Origin: Megalobrama amblycephala
Taxonomy: Eukaryota > Chordata > Actinopteri > Cypriniformes > Xenocyprididae
Direction of reading: 5' to 3'
DNA length: 64,000 nt
Assembly: GCF_018812025.1 (NCBI RefSeq)
Contig: NC_063054.1
Span: 7,316,582-7,380,581, forward strand
Made by a program: the position numbers and the translations under genes. Positions 1 to 11,520 of the stretch are shown here, in pieces (within the stretch, counting starts at the first letter, position 1; every line of letters begins with the position of its first letter). The notes under the pieces are model-generated. The model searched no databases. It was not told where the DNA came from and saw only the letters and a list, made by a program, of their open reading frames with translations.

Positions 1-784
1 ACAAGTAATCACAGTTCACCAGCGATTGTACCAGGTGCGTACAGTATGTTCCTATAAGCACTGACTGAGATTACCCCGTGCTTTAGGACGCCAGGAATGT
101 TGGTAAATGTGTCCATGTGTGTGTACTGCCTGGAAGAGATAACTTTCTTTTCCCCTGTTTATATTTGAGGTTTTGCCAGCACTTCTATCTCGGTAAGCAC
201 ATGTGGAAAGATTCCTTGATTGTGGTCTTACTTCACAGGTTTCATAATGACATGTAAACGATGTTTCTTCCAGCTGGCTCCTAAGAAATCTCTTGTCAGC
301 TGGGATCCTTTGTATTCCATCTTTCCATATGCTCCTCTGTCCCATCAGGAGACACACAGAGTGAAGATAATTTCCCACAGGCCCTCAAAAATAAGGTGTC
401 ATCTATTATATTACAAGCAGTTTGTTCTCCAAATGATCTATGAGGATGATTGCAGCTATTTATCTGGGTTTTGCATGTTTGCAAATCACTCCACTTTGAA
501 TCATCTTGAATCTTTTGTATATGAGCAGTATTATACAAACCAGACAATGGCCAAACTATACATCATCCTCAAGTTTGTTTTCTTGCCCTGCTCTGTGATC
601 TCATCCTTTCTCTAGAGGTAAATGTAGTTAAAATCAAACTGTGGACTTCCTGTTATTTAGATTTTCCGTTCACTTCCTCATTCTAGCAATAGCATAAAAT
701 AAACTAGGCACGAGACACAATGGTTGACTAGTCCAACAAGCGACTATATGTTTAGTAAGGTCAACTAGTTGATCTAGAAGTACA
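1..784. other. anonymous AT-rich DNA, no gene seen
   Basis: Short open frames occur on both strands (for example 220-615 plus and 296-547 minus), but they overlap each other antisense and show no recognisable domain or low-complexity bias. I see no tandem repeat or terminal inverted repeat here. I treat it as non-coding. Confidence 0.5.
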
Positions 785-822
785 TGCATTACCATTCAGA
801 ACGTTGGGGTCAGTAAGATTGG
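785..822. repeat. degenerate end of the CACTACCGTTC repeat family
   Basis: The stretch resembles the terminal sequence of the element present in fuller form at 44,730-45,280: both carry a GGGGTCAGTAAGATT-like core. Only the terminal few dozen bases are recognisable. Confidence 0.4.
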
Positions 823-884
823 GTTGCAGGCATTTTGAGTTGCTTGGTGGCTAAAGTTCAGGGTTGATAACTGGAATTTGTTTG

Positions 885-1012
885 AGCTCCATAAAGACTG
901 AGCTATGAGCAATCACCATGTGCCCTTGTGCAAGACACTTAACCTCAGCTTAACCCAGGAGATTGCCCCTGTAATAAGTGTACTGTACGTCTCTTTAGAT
1001 AAAAGTGTGTCC
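885..1012 (+). repeat. SINE 3' tail fragment (V-SINE-like)
   Basis: The segment contains the GCAAGACACTTAACCTCAG-type block, a GTAATAAGTGTACTGTA-type block and a TTTAGATAAAAGTGTGTC-type tail, in the order I know from the 3' part of fish SINEs whose tail is borrowed from a LINE. The tRNA-derived promoter part is not visible upstream, so this looks 5'-truncated or decayed. Identification is by recognition, not by search. Confidence 0.5.
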
Positions 1013-1512
1013 TAATAGACTATTTACTTTACTTTTATCTTCATTGCGAATTCAGACACCTGCATTAGAATCACTGACACTGGTTAATGAAATCTGATGT
1101 TTCTGGATGTCTACTGTCCAGGTAGAGAAAGCCGAAGTGTACCAAATAAAACACTTTTTTTCAGGAGATGTTGAAAGAATTACAGCAAAAGCCACATTTT
1201 TTTTAAACCAATAAAGCAAAAATCCCATTAGAATACGGCATAGCATAAAGTTGCTAGCTGATATCATTGTTATAGTTGTGGTGTGGACTTCCCTTTTCTC
1301 ATTATTATACTGATTATTAACTCTGTTCATTGTTTCAGAAATATAGGACTATGACATCACATGCAGGTAGATACTTAGCAGGTAGCAACCATAGTTAGCT
1401 AACAATGCTTTCTGGAAATGCACCCCTAGATGAAGTCTTTGACCCAAAAAAAAAACAAAAACAAAAAAACAAAAAAAACATTTTCTCAACTTCCTGTTCA
1501 TAATGTTGAAGG
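1013..1512. other. anonymous DNA with an A-rich tract
   Basis: No gene seen. An A-rich tract with scattered C lies at about 1448-1480. A 92-codon minus-strand open frame at 1052-1330 has no recognisable features. Confidence 0.5.
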
Positions 1513-1550
1513 TTTTTTGTTTGTTTGTTTGTTTGTTTGTTTGTTTGTTT
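1513..1550. repeat. (TTTG)n microsatellite
   Basis: About nine uninterrupted TTTG units. A 19-base poly-A tract follows at 1622-1640. Confidence 0.95.
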
Positions 1551-2394
1551 TATAAAATGTGTTGATAAAGTGTTGATTGAAAACTAATGAAGTTAGATTT
1601 TTGGAGACTGTCCTCCAAAAGAAAAAAAAAAAAAAAAAAAGGACTTTATAGGTCGTTTTTCAAGCACCTTATTACGACATATATTTACGTTTTGAAGTCA
1701 TGCACCCTCTAGCAGGCGTAAAAATAATGACAGTGTCGTGTTACATGGCTGTCATCATGAAATGACGTATGACTGTCATTACCAATCAAAATGCGTGTTC
1801 ATTTAAATGCAATATGTGGAATTTTTACACCATTTCTCCTATTTCCATTTAGAAAAACTATTTTTTTATTAACGACTACCATACCCCCATCAGGTAACCA
1901 ATAAAGGGACAATTTTTGATCAAGTCATGCAGTCAATATTATGTGACAGGATGTGACATCATTCAGACACCTTGCAAAGGACCACATTGTCATGAAGCAA
2001 AGTAACTAACTCTCTTTTAACTATTTGAAAAATTTATGTTTTAACTTGCTCATACACATGTCCCGAAACATAGCTAGTTTGGTTAATTCAATATAACCAA
2101 AAGTGTCATTCGGTACAACTGAAATTTTTGTCAAATCAAATTACTTTTTTGATTACAAATATTGTCTGTCTTGTAAAAAATGACAAAAGCATTGTTAATT
2201 GATTATAAAACCACATGATCTCATTGCTAACACTTAATAAAACATCAAAATTAATTATATCGCCATTATGTTTTTTACACCTTTAAAAACCTTATTCGTC
2301 AACGACCCATTTATAGTTACTGTTACAGTCACCATCCTTTGTGTTTGCTTAATATATCTTTTTAACTGACAATCCCTGTTAGTATGTATTTCAA
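1551..2394. other. anonymous AT-rich DNA
   Basis: No gene or clear repeat structure. The part from about 1641 to 1810 reads like a decayed interspersed repeat, but no second copy exists in this window to confirm it. Confidence 0.4.
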
Positions 2395-2570
2395 TCACTA
2401 GCAAAGCTAACACTACTATGTGTTAAAAACAAGCTAGCATTATGCTAATCATGCCCAGGAACATGCTAACATGTTAGCTATATTTAAAACGTTCTAAAAC
2501 ATGCTAGCAACATGTTACCAATGTGCTAACATGCTATCAATATGTTAACAACTCTCAACTAGAACAGGCT
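2395..2570. repeat. degenerate ATGCTAAC-type tandem repeat
   Basis: The heptamer/octamer GCTAACA or ATGCTAAC recurs about ten times in diverged form with irregular spacing and in both orientations (ATGTTAGC also occurs). It looks like an old minisatellite with frequent point changes. Confidence 0.6.
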
Positions 2571-2904
2571 ACGATAATAATTTCTATAAATGCTGTGTGT
2601 GTCTGAAGACTTTTGAAACTACTGCAAACTTTCTGGCCAGAATTTGTCAAGCCAACATTAAAGTTTGTCCCAAGCTAATATATCTGCATTGACATATAAA
2701 TTTTCCTCCCATCTCCTATTTTTCTTTTTTCTGCACCATGTATCACTCCGTAATATAGTCATCTCCGTAATATAGTCACTACAAAGTAAAATACAGAGTG
2801 TTACCATTATTATTCCAAAGGAAAAGCAACGGAAAAATAATGAGTCAATGCTTTGTGTTCTCTCACAAATATTTTGCGTTCGGTCGCAAAACCTTTGCGT
2901 TCCT

Positions 2905-2922
2905 CCGAGAAACTCAATACAA

Positions 2923-2970
<48 letters not shown>

Positions 2971-2985
2971 TTGTATTGAGTTTCT

Positions 2986-2988
<3 letters not shown>
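2905..2988. repeat. 22-bp perfect inverted repeat enclosing (AT)n
   Basis: Left arm 2905-2926 (begins CCGAGAAACTCAATAC) is exactly complementary to right arm 2967-2988. The 40-bp spacer is (GT)(AT)n. A second (AT)n tract of about 47 bp follows directly at 2989-3035. The whole unit could form a long hairpin. Confidence 0.95.
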
Positions 2989-3040
<52 letters not shown>

Positions 3041-3105
3041 CAAACAATACAAATTATACACAATACAAGTTTGCTCTCTTAAAGTACACACACACACACA
3101 CACAC

Positions 3106-3144
<39 letters not shown>
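2989..3144. repeat. compound microsatellite (AT)n, (CA)n, (GA)n
   Basis: (AT)n at 2989-3035, (CA)n at 3086-3106 and (GA)n with one interruption at 3106-3144. Open frames of poly Tyr-Ile across this interval are translation artefacts of the (AT)n tract. Confidence 0.95.
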
Positions 3145-3149
<5 letters not shown>

Positions 3150-4084
3150 TCGGTCCTTCACTTCTGAGTCCAGAACCCTGTTTGTGGAAAGTGCTCCATA
3201 TGTTTAATTAACATACTGTCACTTTTGTGTAAATCAGGAAAACATGTTTCATTTGAGTATGCAGATTCTGATTATTGACATAGAGGGCCATAGAAAAAAT
3301 ACCCAGTAAAATAAAAGCAGTGATAAATAATGTTTAGAACCTAAAGGTGGTGCTGCTGTCAGTAGTCCAGATTATTAATGGATTTATTACTTAGGTCTCC
3401 AGAAATATATGTTTGTAAGATTTACTACTGCAAAGATGCATATTTGCTGATGTGAATTCATGGAAGCTGTCTGCTGGTAGATGTACAAATGAGAAGTTAG
3501 ACTTACAAACAGCCTTAGATGCAAACAGAGGCTGATCAGGGATTTACTGCATGGGAGAAGCACAATTTACATGAAGCCATGTTTCATTCTCTTTAAACTT
3601 CAACTTTTCAAAAGATGCTGGTGCAGATGTTTAGCTGCCATTCCACCCGTACACATGTACAGATGCCCACACACAAAAATGGATGGCAAGATTTACCAAT
3701 CATACTGCAAAGCGACTGTCAAGGTAAAAATCTGGTTCCTGAATGTCTTGAAAGGTGATTCTAATAAACATTGCTGTGGAATATACAACGTTTGGTTGAA
3801 AATGTTATCAAGAAATTATTTGTGGATATCATCTAAAAGAATACTGTCTCTATTTATAGTTTTGAATATAAATTACTTGTTTAGAATTATATAACTGTAT
3901 AACAATTGTATATATAATATTGTATATATAATTGTATATATAACTGTAACAATTATATAATTGTTATAGGATGTATTATGATGGCTATATGGCATACGAT
4001 TATGTGGGCTGGATTTGACATACAAGTTAATAACAACAATAACAACAATAACAAAAAAAAACAACTTCTACATTATTTTTGTAA
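3145..4084. other. anonymous AT-rich DNA
   Basis: No gene seen. The part at 3880-3970 is very AT-rich and partly self-complementary (ATTGTATATATAA-type repeats). A short (AAC)n-like stretch sits at 4028-4065. Confidence 0.5.
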
Positions 4085-4582
4085 TGCTTTACTGATAAAG
4101 TGACTGTTAAAGTTGGTTGTTAAAGTGTGAAGTGTGCTTTCATAGTGGGTCCGAAGATTCCTTTTGCCAACTAGGTAAGGAACTTCAACATCCATAATGC
4201 ACTGCATGTTGCAGTCCAAGTCAAAATACTGCCTTGTTTTAAGTAGGAAATACTTCTTAGCAAACTTTTAGTCATAATGGTGTCTACTTGTATTGTTCCT
4301 GGGTGCAAGAATTCAAAGGGTAAACGTTTAGCAGGAGTGAGTTATTTTTTAGTTTCCAGTAAAAGATCCAGCATGTTATAGGGAGTGGCTAAAAGCTGCA
4401 AAGAATAGTAAATATAGAGAGATTGCCACAATGGAAAATCTGAAAAACCTCTGTGTCTGTAGTAAACATTTCAAACCAGAAGAGTACAAACACAGTGTTT
4501 AAAGCCATGGAAGGGAAATACTGAAAGAAATGTTCTGTCAGTTCTGCCCGAAGCAAAACACCATCACATACAGGTAAGCCGT
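4085..4582 (+). pseudogene. THAP-domain exon remnant, copy 1 (transposase-like 5' end)
   Basis: From the ATG at 4277 the frame begins Met-Val-Ser-Thr-Cys-Ile-Val-Pro-Gly-Cys, the N-terminal CxxxxC of a C2CH zinc finger. After a one-base frameshift near 4352 it continues with KDPACYREWLKAAKNS-like residues and ends with LCVCSKHFKPEEY, supplying the Cys-x2-His pair and the downstream aromatic region of a THAP DNA-binding domain. A further one-base shift near 4500 and a stop precede a good splice-donor sequence (ACAG/GTAAGC) at about 4573. THAP domains occur in P-element-type transposases and in host THAP proteins. A second copy at 49,871-53,520 shares the upstream region too, which favours a repeated element over a host gene. 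Both copies are inactive. Confidence 0.7.
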
Positions 4583-5163
4583 TGCAATAGTGAACCATTA
4601 CTTTTACCAGAAAATACTGTTTAAAGAGTAGACAAAGTATGATACAGGTGGACTTTTTATGACAAATAAACATGAATTTCTAGTCTAGGTAACACGGAGA
4701 AAGAGTAAACACAGAGTACCAACATTGTATCAAAGCGGGTTAAAAATTGGTGAAGTTAAACTTTAAATATTTAGACTTCTTTAATGTATTTTCAGGATTT
4801 ATTTATTTATTTATTTATACATATTTAACATATAAATACTGACTACTACAGTTTACATGTATACATACAAAATATACATCCATGAGATTGTTTAAATTGA
4901 GATGACTTTCATGTCATAGAATGTCATAAGTCAATTTCAAATGAATACAGAATATCAACCTAATCTGCCATGTCTGTGTTTTTTTTCTCAGACAACCTCT
5001 ATAAAAATTCTAGAGCAAATTACATACTATTATTTGTGTAAACTCCACAGTGCTCTGAGAAATCTAATCCAGCCTTAATGTGAATGTCTGTGATTGCTAA
5101 TGTTGTATAATCCTAACACTTCTCTTCATGTGTTTTTTGACCTCCCTGAGCTGTTGTTTGTGC
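4583..5163. other. anonymous DNA downstream of the THAP exon
   Basis: The part around 4690-4770 (AAATTGGTGAAGTTA) matches the segment at about 53,505-53,530, so it belongs to the same THAP-containing repeat. A short (TTTA)n occurs at 4798-4818. Nothing else recognisable. Confidence 0.5.
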
Positions 5164-5171
5164 ACCAATCT

Positions 5172-5731
5172 ACGGAAGAGGATTAGGGCCAAGCAATAAT
5201 AAAAAAATAAATCCATCTTGAGATTAAAGTTGTTAAATTTCAAGAAAAAAGTCGAAATAAAATGTTGAGAATAAACAAGTTAAATTACAAGAAAAAACCC
5301 GTTATATTTTGAGAAAAAAGTCGAGATAAAATGTTGAGAATAAAGTCATTAAATTACGAGAAAAAAGTTGTTAGATTAGGAAAACAAATTCGTTAAATTA
5401 TGAGAAAAAAAGTCGTTAAATTTCGAGAAAAAAAGTCGAGATAAAATGTTGAGAATAAAGTCATTAAATTACGAGAAAAAAGTCGTTAAATTATGAGAAC
5501 AAATTCAACAACTTTTTTCTCATAATTTAACGAGTTTATTCTCAACATTTTATCTCGACCTTTTTCTTGACATTTAACGAGTTTTTTCTCGTAATTTAAC
5601 GAGATTATTCTCAACATTTTATTTCGACTTTTTTCTCGAAATTTAACGAGTTTTTTCTCGAAATTTAACAACTTTATTCTCAAAATGGTTTTATTTTTTT
5701 TTATTATTGCTTGGCCCTAATCCTCTTCCGT
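5172..5731. mobile_element. 560-bp palindromic DNA transposon with 8-bp target duplication
   Basis: The ends are inverted copies (ACGGAAGAGGATTAGGGCCA at left, its complement at right) that extend through a run of AATAATAAAA. ACCAATCT occurs directly outside both ends (5164-5171 and 5732-5739), a perfect 8-bp target-site duplication. The interior is a diverged tandem array built from GAGAAAAAAGTCGTTAAATT-type units in the left half and their complements in the right half, so the element is close to one large palindrome. There is no coding capacity, so it is non-autonomous. An 8-bp duplication fits the hAT superfamily, but other families also make 8 bp. Confidence 0.85.
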
Positions 5732-5739
5732 ACCAATCT

Positions 5740-6539
5740 TATGCACCAAAAGCATGCTTTCATTTATTTCAGTATGTGTAGTATGAGATAAAAAAATAAA
5801 ATTAAAAAATTAATAAATAGAGCCAAATCACAGATCGTGCAAAGACAATTTTAATTTCAGTCTCAGGTAATAGTAAGGTACATGTCTAGATGTTATTTTA
5901 TTGTTTATTGTACTGCAGTGTCAAAAGTCTGAGAATGATAAACATTTAACCTTCTATTGCTTGAGAAACAAATCTTGATTACAATTAGTTTTTCAAAAAT
6001 GACAAGAAAAAAACAGTGACTTCAGAGACAGATGGTCTTTAAAGAAAGATTTTTTTTTTTTAAATAAAACATCTGCTTGTCTGAGAATGCATCTTGCTTC
6101 CACTGAACTCACTCGCACAGATCTCCAAATGTATTGCTGATTTGTTATGCATGAGGATGGCCCTCATAAACTGCAAGTAGCCTCTCTCACTGGCGGACTA
6201 TGTGGATGTGCCTGGCATCCCTCCATCACCCTGACAGGGTTTGATAAAAAAGCTAATGGCTGCTTTAGTTAGCTGGCTTTGAGAAAAGCTGTGTAGGCTC
6301 TTGGGAGAGTGAGAGTGTGGGTGGGGTGGGGTAAAGCCAGTCCCCCCAAAGATAGTAATGCCAGTAATTTTTTACATTGTATGGACGTTTTTTTTTTTTT
6401 TTTTTTTCTTGGTACCCATAAGGAAAACAGTTTATAATTCATACTAAATGACTTATTATGAATTATGAAAATGTAAAAATGCAGAAAGTTTTCTGTGATA
6501 GGTAAGTTTAGAGGTTATAATATACAGTTTGTACAGTAT
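5740..6539. other. anonymous AT-rich DNA
   Basis: Poly-T tracts at about 6050-6060 and 6390-6407. No gene, no tandem array of note. Confidence 0.5.
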
Positions 6540-7217
6540 AAAAACCATTGTCTATGGAAAGACCTCATAAAAAGCGTAAGGATTTGAGTGAGTTTGACAA
6601 GGGCCACATTGTGATGGCTAGATGACTGGGTCAGAGCATCTCCAAAACTGCAGCTCTTGTGGGGTGTTCCCGGTCTGCAGTGGTCAGTGTCTATCAAAAG
6701 TGCTCCAAGGAAGGAACAGTGGTGAACTGGCGACAGGGTCATGGGCGGCCAAGGCTCATTGATGCACATGGGGAGCGACAGCTGGCCCGTGTGGTCCAAT
6801 CCAACAGATGAGCTACTGTAGCTCAAATTGCTTAAGAAATTAATGCTGGTACTGATAGAAAGGTGTCAGAATACACAGTGCATCACATTTTGTTGTGTAT
6901 GGGGCTGCATAGCTGCTGACCAGTCAGGGTGCCCATGCTGACCTCTGTCCACTGCCGAAAGCACCAACAGTGGGCACGTGAACATCAGAACTGGACCATG
7001 GAGCAATGGAAGAAGGTGGCCTGGTCTGATGAATCATGTTTTCTTTTACATCACGTGGATGGCCGGGTACGTGTACATTGCTTACCTGGGGAACATGTGG
7101 CACCAGGATGCACTATGGGAAGAAGGTAAGGCGGCGGATGCAGTGTGATGCTTTGGGCAATGTTCTGCTGGGAAACCCTTGGTCCGGCCATTCATGTGGA
7201 TGTAAATTTGACGTGCC
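6540..7217 (+). pseudogene. decayed Tc1-like transposase
   Basis: Translation across frameshifts gives the order of a Tc1/mariner transposase. First comes an N-terminal region, then a linker with GSVVNWRQGHGRPRL-like residues at about 6712-6760. A central block rich in Trp follows (WSDES at about 7020), and the remnant ends near ...VDVNLT. The motif WSDES holds the first catalytic Asp of the DDE triad. Later catalytic motifs are not visible, so the 3' third is missing or lost. In-frame stops occur, for example TGA at about 6808. This is a different Tc1-type lineage from the elements at 7547 and 27,302. No clear terminal inverted repeats remain. Confidence 0.75.
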
Positions 7218-7546
7218 ACCTAGAGCTGCACGATTAATCATTAAAAGATTATGATCTCACCGACACAACCTCATTCCTAAATGACAACGATTTTCCTGTT
7301 TCTATTAAACCTTTGACAAAATCACACCTGAATATTCAAATCAGCGTTTGCACTGCCACTGACCCAGAGAAAGCAGTTATCATTCATGTTTAGGAATGAA
7401 ACAGCTTCACAAACAGTCTTTTCAACTACACACAGTTGTGTTATTTCTGTTACTCAAATTATCACAGAAGTAAATGTTTGAAGGGATAAATGTTTATTGT
7501 TTGGATATAAACACTGATGTCTACGGAATTATATTAATCCAAGTAT
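7218..7546. other. repeat-derived segment (GCTGCACGATTAATC family) and anonymous DNA
   Basis: The start, AGAGCTGCACGATTAATCAT, is the end of a fish interspersed repeat I recognise. A related AATCATTAAAAGATTATG core recurs at about 29,417. The rest is anonymous. Confidence 0.4.
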
Positions 7547-9156
7547 TACAAACCCGATTTCAAAAAAGTTGGGACACTGTACAAATTGTGAATAAAAAAA
7601 GAATGCAATAATTTACAAATTTCATAAACTTATATTTTCTTCACAATAGAATATAGATAACATATCAGATGTTGAAAGTGAGACATTTTGAAATGTCATG
7701 CCAAATATTGGCTCATTTTGGATTTCATGAGAGCTACACATTCCAAAAAAGTTGGGACAGGTAGCAATAAGAGGCCGAAGAAAAGTTAAATGTACATATA
7801 AGGAACAGCTGGAGGACCAATTTGCAACTTATTAGGTCAATTGGCAACATGATTGGGTATAAAAAGAGCCTCTCAGAGTGGCAGTGTCTCTCAGAAGTCA
7901 AGATGGGCAGAGGATCACCAATTCCCCCAATGCTGCGGCGAAAAATAGTGAAGCAATATCAGAAAGGAGTTTCTCAGAGAAAAATTGCAAAGAGTTTGAA
8001 GTTATCATCATCTACAGTGCATAATATCATCCAAAGACTCAGAGAATCTGGAACAATCTCTGTGCGTAAGGGTCAAGGCCGGAAAACCATACTGGATGCC
8101 TGTGATCTTCGGAGCCCTTAGACGGCACTGCATCACATACAGGAATGCTACTGTAATGGAAATCACAACATGGGCTCAGGAAATACTTCCAGAAAACATT
8201 GTCAGTGAACATAATCCACCGTGCCATTCGCCGTTGCCAGCTAAAACTCTATAGGTCAAAAAATGAAGCCATATCTAAACATGATCCAGAAGCGCAGGCG
8301 TTTTCTCTGGGCCAAGGCTCATTTAAAATGGACTATGGCAAAGTGGAAAACTGTTCTGTGGTCAGACGAATCAAAATTTAAAGTTTTTTTGGAAAACTGG
8401 GACGCCATGTCATCCGGCACTAAAGAGGACAAGGTACAACCCAAGTTGTTATCAGCGCTCAGTTCAGAAGCCTGCATCTCTGATGGTATGGGGTTGCATG
8501 AGTGCGTGTGGCATGGGCAGCTTACACATCTGGAAAGGCACCATCAATGCTGAAAGGTATATCCAAGTTCTAGAACAACATATGCTCCCATCCAGACATT
8601 CATCTCCTTTCAGGGTAGACCTTGCATTTTCCAACATGACAATGCCAGACCACATACTTGCATCAATTACAACATCATGGCTGCGTAGAAGAAGGATCTG
8701 GGTACTGAAATGGCCAGCCTGCAGTCCAGATCTTTCACCCATAGAAAAACATTTGGCGCATCATAAAGAGGAAGATGCGACAAAGAAGACCTAAGACAGT
8801 TGAGCAACTAGAAGCCTGTATTAGACAAGAATGGGACAACATTCCTATTCCTAAACTTGAGCAACTTGTCTCCTCAGTCCCCAGACATTTGCAGACTGTT
8901 ATAAAAAGAAGAGGGAATGCCACACAGTGGTAAACATGGCCTTGTCCCAACTTTTTTGAGATGTGTTAATGCCATTGAAATTTAAAATCAACTTATTTTT
9001 CCCTTAAAATGATACATTTTCTCAGTTTAAACATTTGATATGTCATCTATGTTGTATTCTGAATAAAATATTGAAATTTGAAACTTCCACATTATTGCAT
9101 TCTGTTTTTATTCACTATTTGTACAGTGTCCCAACTTTTTTGGAATCGGGTTTGTA
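7547..9156 (+). mobile_element. Tc1-type transposon, copy 1, with IR/DR ends
   Basis: Outer inverted repeats start TACAAACCCGATT at left and end with the complement at right, and TA lies at both borders. Each end has a second, inner copy of the AAAAAAGTTGGGACA motif (about 7744-7760 and 8943-8960). This is the IR/DR arrangement known from fish Tc1-like elements, where the inner and outer repeats are transposase binding sites. Length is about 1.6 kb, normal for the group. The second copy at 27,302-29,359 lies in opposite orientation. Confidence 0.92.
7903..8933 (+). pseudogene. Tc1-family DDE transposase, frameshifted
   Basis: The start Met-Gly-Arg-Gly-Ser-Pro-Ile is followed by a helix-turn-helix region (LRRKIVKQYQKGVSQRKIA) and a second DNA-binding block (RAIRRCQLKLYRS). 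Next comes the catalytic core with WSDESKF (first Asp) and SPDLSPIE-like residues (the final Glu region). At least three frameshifts split the frame: near 8100-8200, 8250-8390 and 8450-8490. The second catalytic block, which reads HDNARPHT in copy 2, is changed here. The terminal residues Thr-Gln-Trp and the stop at 8931 are kept. Cut-and-paste transposase of TA-target elements; this copy cannot be functional. Confidence 0.9.
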
Positions 9157-9292
9157 TTTTATTATATTAACAATATTTGGCTGATTCTTGGCTGAGCCAA
9201 TTAAAATAGCATCTGTAATGAATACGTCATCGAAAGGAATTCTTAATCCGTGGCCACAATATATTTTATTTTTACATGTTGTGTCTTTTTGA

Positions 9293-9296
<4 letters not shown>

Positions 9297-9350
<54 letters not shown>
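9297..9350. repeat. (AT)n microsatellite
   Basis: 27 uninterrupted AT units. Confidence 0.97.
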
Positions 9351-9353
<3 letters not shown>

Positions 9354-9848
9354 TAAAATTATTTTAATTGTGAAAATGCTGATGTGTAGTGCATTAAATG
9401 TTTGTAGCCACTTAAAAACACGTCAAAATGCTTGCAGATTAATTCATTTGGAGCAAGAATAACACTAAAACAGATAATTCCGAATGCTGTAACCAAGCAA
9501 CAGGAAGACATCTTTGTGCTTGAATGTGGCCACTACATATCCAATATTACGTGTGAACATGGAATCAAGACATGCTCTCTGCTGAATACACTTATGATTA
9601 ATGTCCTGTTGAGTTGTGTAAACTTTACTAGTATAATTGTAGCAGTTTACAAATGCTGTCTGAGGGGCACCTGTGACTGCTGCTGACTCTAATTGCTTAC
9701 TCATTTACAAAGTCAATCATGCAGTTCAATTATTCTAATGCTTCCTGGTAATTATTAGTCATTTATTTCATGAAATTCAGTGGAGTATTTCAGTCTGAAT
9801 AAATGACTATGGCTGAGTGACAAGTTTGCAGGCTTATCTGCTCCATCA

Positions 9849-9889
<41 letters not shown>
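9849..9889. repeat. (ATTG)n microsatellite
   Basis: About ten uninterrupted ATTG units, followed by C-rich and poly-T sequence. Confidence 0.95.
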
Positions 9890-10448
9890 CCGATTGTCCT
9901 TTTTTTCTCCCCCGTTTTTTTTTTTTTTTTTTTTTTTTTTGTCAGGATACACCATATGAGTGGCATTGAGCAAACAATTAATTTAGTCCTCATAAAGACA
10001 GGTTGTTATTGTAAATAAGAACTGTTCTTAATGACTTGCCTGGTTAAACAAAGGTTAAATTAAAAAACAATTCTCAGACGTAGTTTCATAGAATTCTTGT
10101 TATTCTTCACAGTGACGTCCTTACTGAATGCAGGATTCCACAAAAATGGAGATATTGCATGACATTTATTTGATTTCAACTATGTAATAAAAGGGATGTG
10201 TTGAAAAAAAAAAAAACAATGCAATGTTTATTTACACAATAAGGAACATATAAAAGTCTTATTGGGATCATAAAAACTAAAACTTGTGAGAGACAACAAA
10301 ATACAAAAGGCACTAATATAGCTGTTGTTGTTGTTTCGCTGCTCTGTTAGTAATATATATTTTGGTATGTTATGAAATTCTAAAAAAAAACAACACTTTC
10401 ATCTGTACTTTTCTCTGTATTCATCAGTACTTCATGTCTTTTCCTTAA

Positions 10449-11516
10449 AGGTGCAGTAGGTGTTCTGGGAAAATGCTAACTTTAGCCTGCTAGCATTGAA
10501 AGCGAACGTCCCACCCTTCCTGCAAATCGCCATCCAAAGCCACACCTCCTCGAAAACACATGAACGTGCACAGACCAGAAGCGAGACGACCAGAGACAAC
10601 ATTATTGGATTGCATCATGTGTTATTTGCACCGGTAACAAAACTTTACAGTCCGTTGAGTAACAGTACTACAATAACAAACATATACAACTTTTTAAAAA
10701 TGGAATTCGATGCAGCGAATGGATACATAATGGACATTTCTAACGTGACAGCTTTGAGCACAAAATAAACAACATCATTGTCTTTATAACCAGAAAGGTG
10801 ATAGTATTTCAGCAAAAATATTGTCAGAATATCAAGCGAAGGAACAACACAAAACTATCTTTCGTGCTAAGAATGGCATGCACAATACCCGCAGGGACAC
10901 TGAGGGTATTTTCATTGGAGGAGGATATTTTCATTGTTTGTAGCAAGACTCAGAAACAGTCTGAAACATCTGGTGGTGGTGGCCTCATGAATCCATGCAC
11001 CAAAGGTGTGGATGTTGCAGTTTTCTCGTAACTTTGAAAAGATAAAAGTTGTTTCCGATCAGACGCTGGGTGCTGCTGTCCTTGAGCTAATTAGTAAGTA
11101 CACCAACTGCATAAGCTTCTTTATGTGTTACTATCAAAACATCAAAATCAAGTGCCAGTGCCACTTGTTGTCAGTTCAGAAGGAAAGTTAGGTTGTTGCT
11201 GTTTGCCTGTCATTCTCACGCTGACTCCGCACAGTGTACAAGAAACGCACTGATGACGCATGATGCCTGCATGAACAGGCTGCGCAGTGGTATGCAAACA
11301 CATGTTGACCAACAGGGAACACATGCTATAATTTTAATTTTCGGACCGAACGCAATGATTAAAGGAACATTTTATGGTCCTAATGCCTTCCACGGATGAT
11401 ATATATTTGTAAAAATACATTTAGACCGCTTAGCATAGTGATTGCTTTCAGGATATGAGGAGGCTTTCAACCAGCATAACAAAAAATGTTTCTGAAGAGA
11501 ATCACCTATTGCACCT
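10449..11516. mobile_element. TTAA-flanked non-autonomous transposon
   Basis: The ends AGGTGCAGTAGGTG and CACCTATTGCACCT form an imperfect inverted repeat, with TTAA outside each end (10,445-10,448 and 11,517-11,520). TTAA duplications are typical of piggyBac and also of Kolobok elements. Internal open frames (10,460-10,768; 11,193-11,399) are short and show no transposase motif. Length 1,068 bp. Confidence 0.75.
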
Positions 11517-11520
11517 TTAA

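Larger units (their letters stand above)
9157..10444. other. anonymous DNA with several microsatellites
   Basis: No gene seen. Contains (AT)n 9297-9350, (ATTG)n 9849-9889, poly-T 9915-9940 and a poly-A at about 10,205-10,217. The 84-codon frame at 9432-9686 has no recognisable domain. Confidence 0.55.

Noticed and set aside
885..1012. tRNA gene
   Set aside because: The repeat is a SINE tail. No A-box/B-box pair or cloverleaf is visible.
2798..3167. Open frames rich in Tyr-Ile
   Set aside because: Translation of an (AT)n microsatellite on both strands; similar artefacts occur at 17,013-17,198 and 18,024-18,421.
8039..8950. Minus-strand frames at 8,039-8,227, 8,464-8,742 and 8,735-8,950
   Set aside because: Antisense shadows of the Tc1 transposase.
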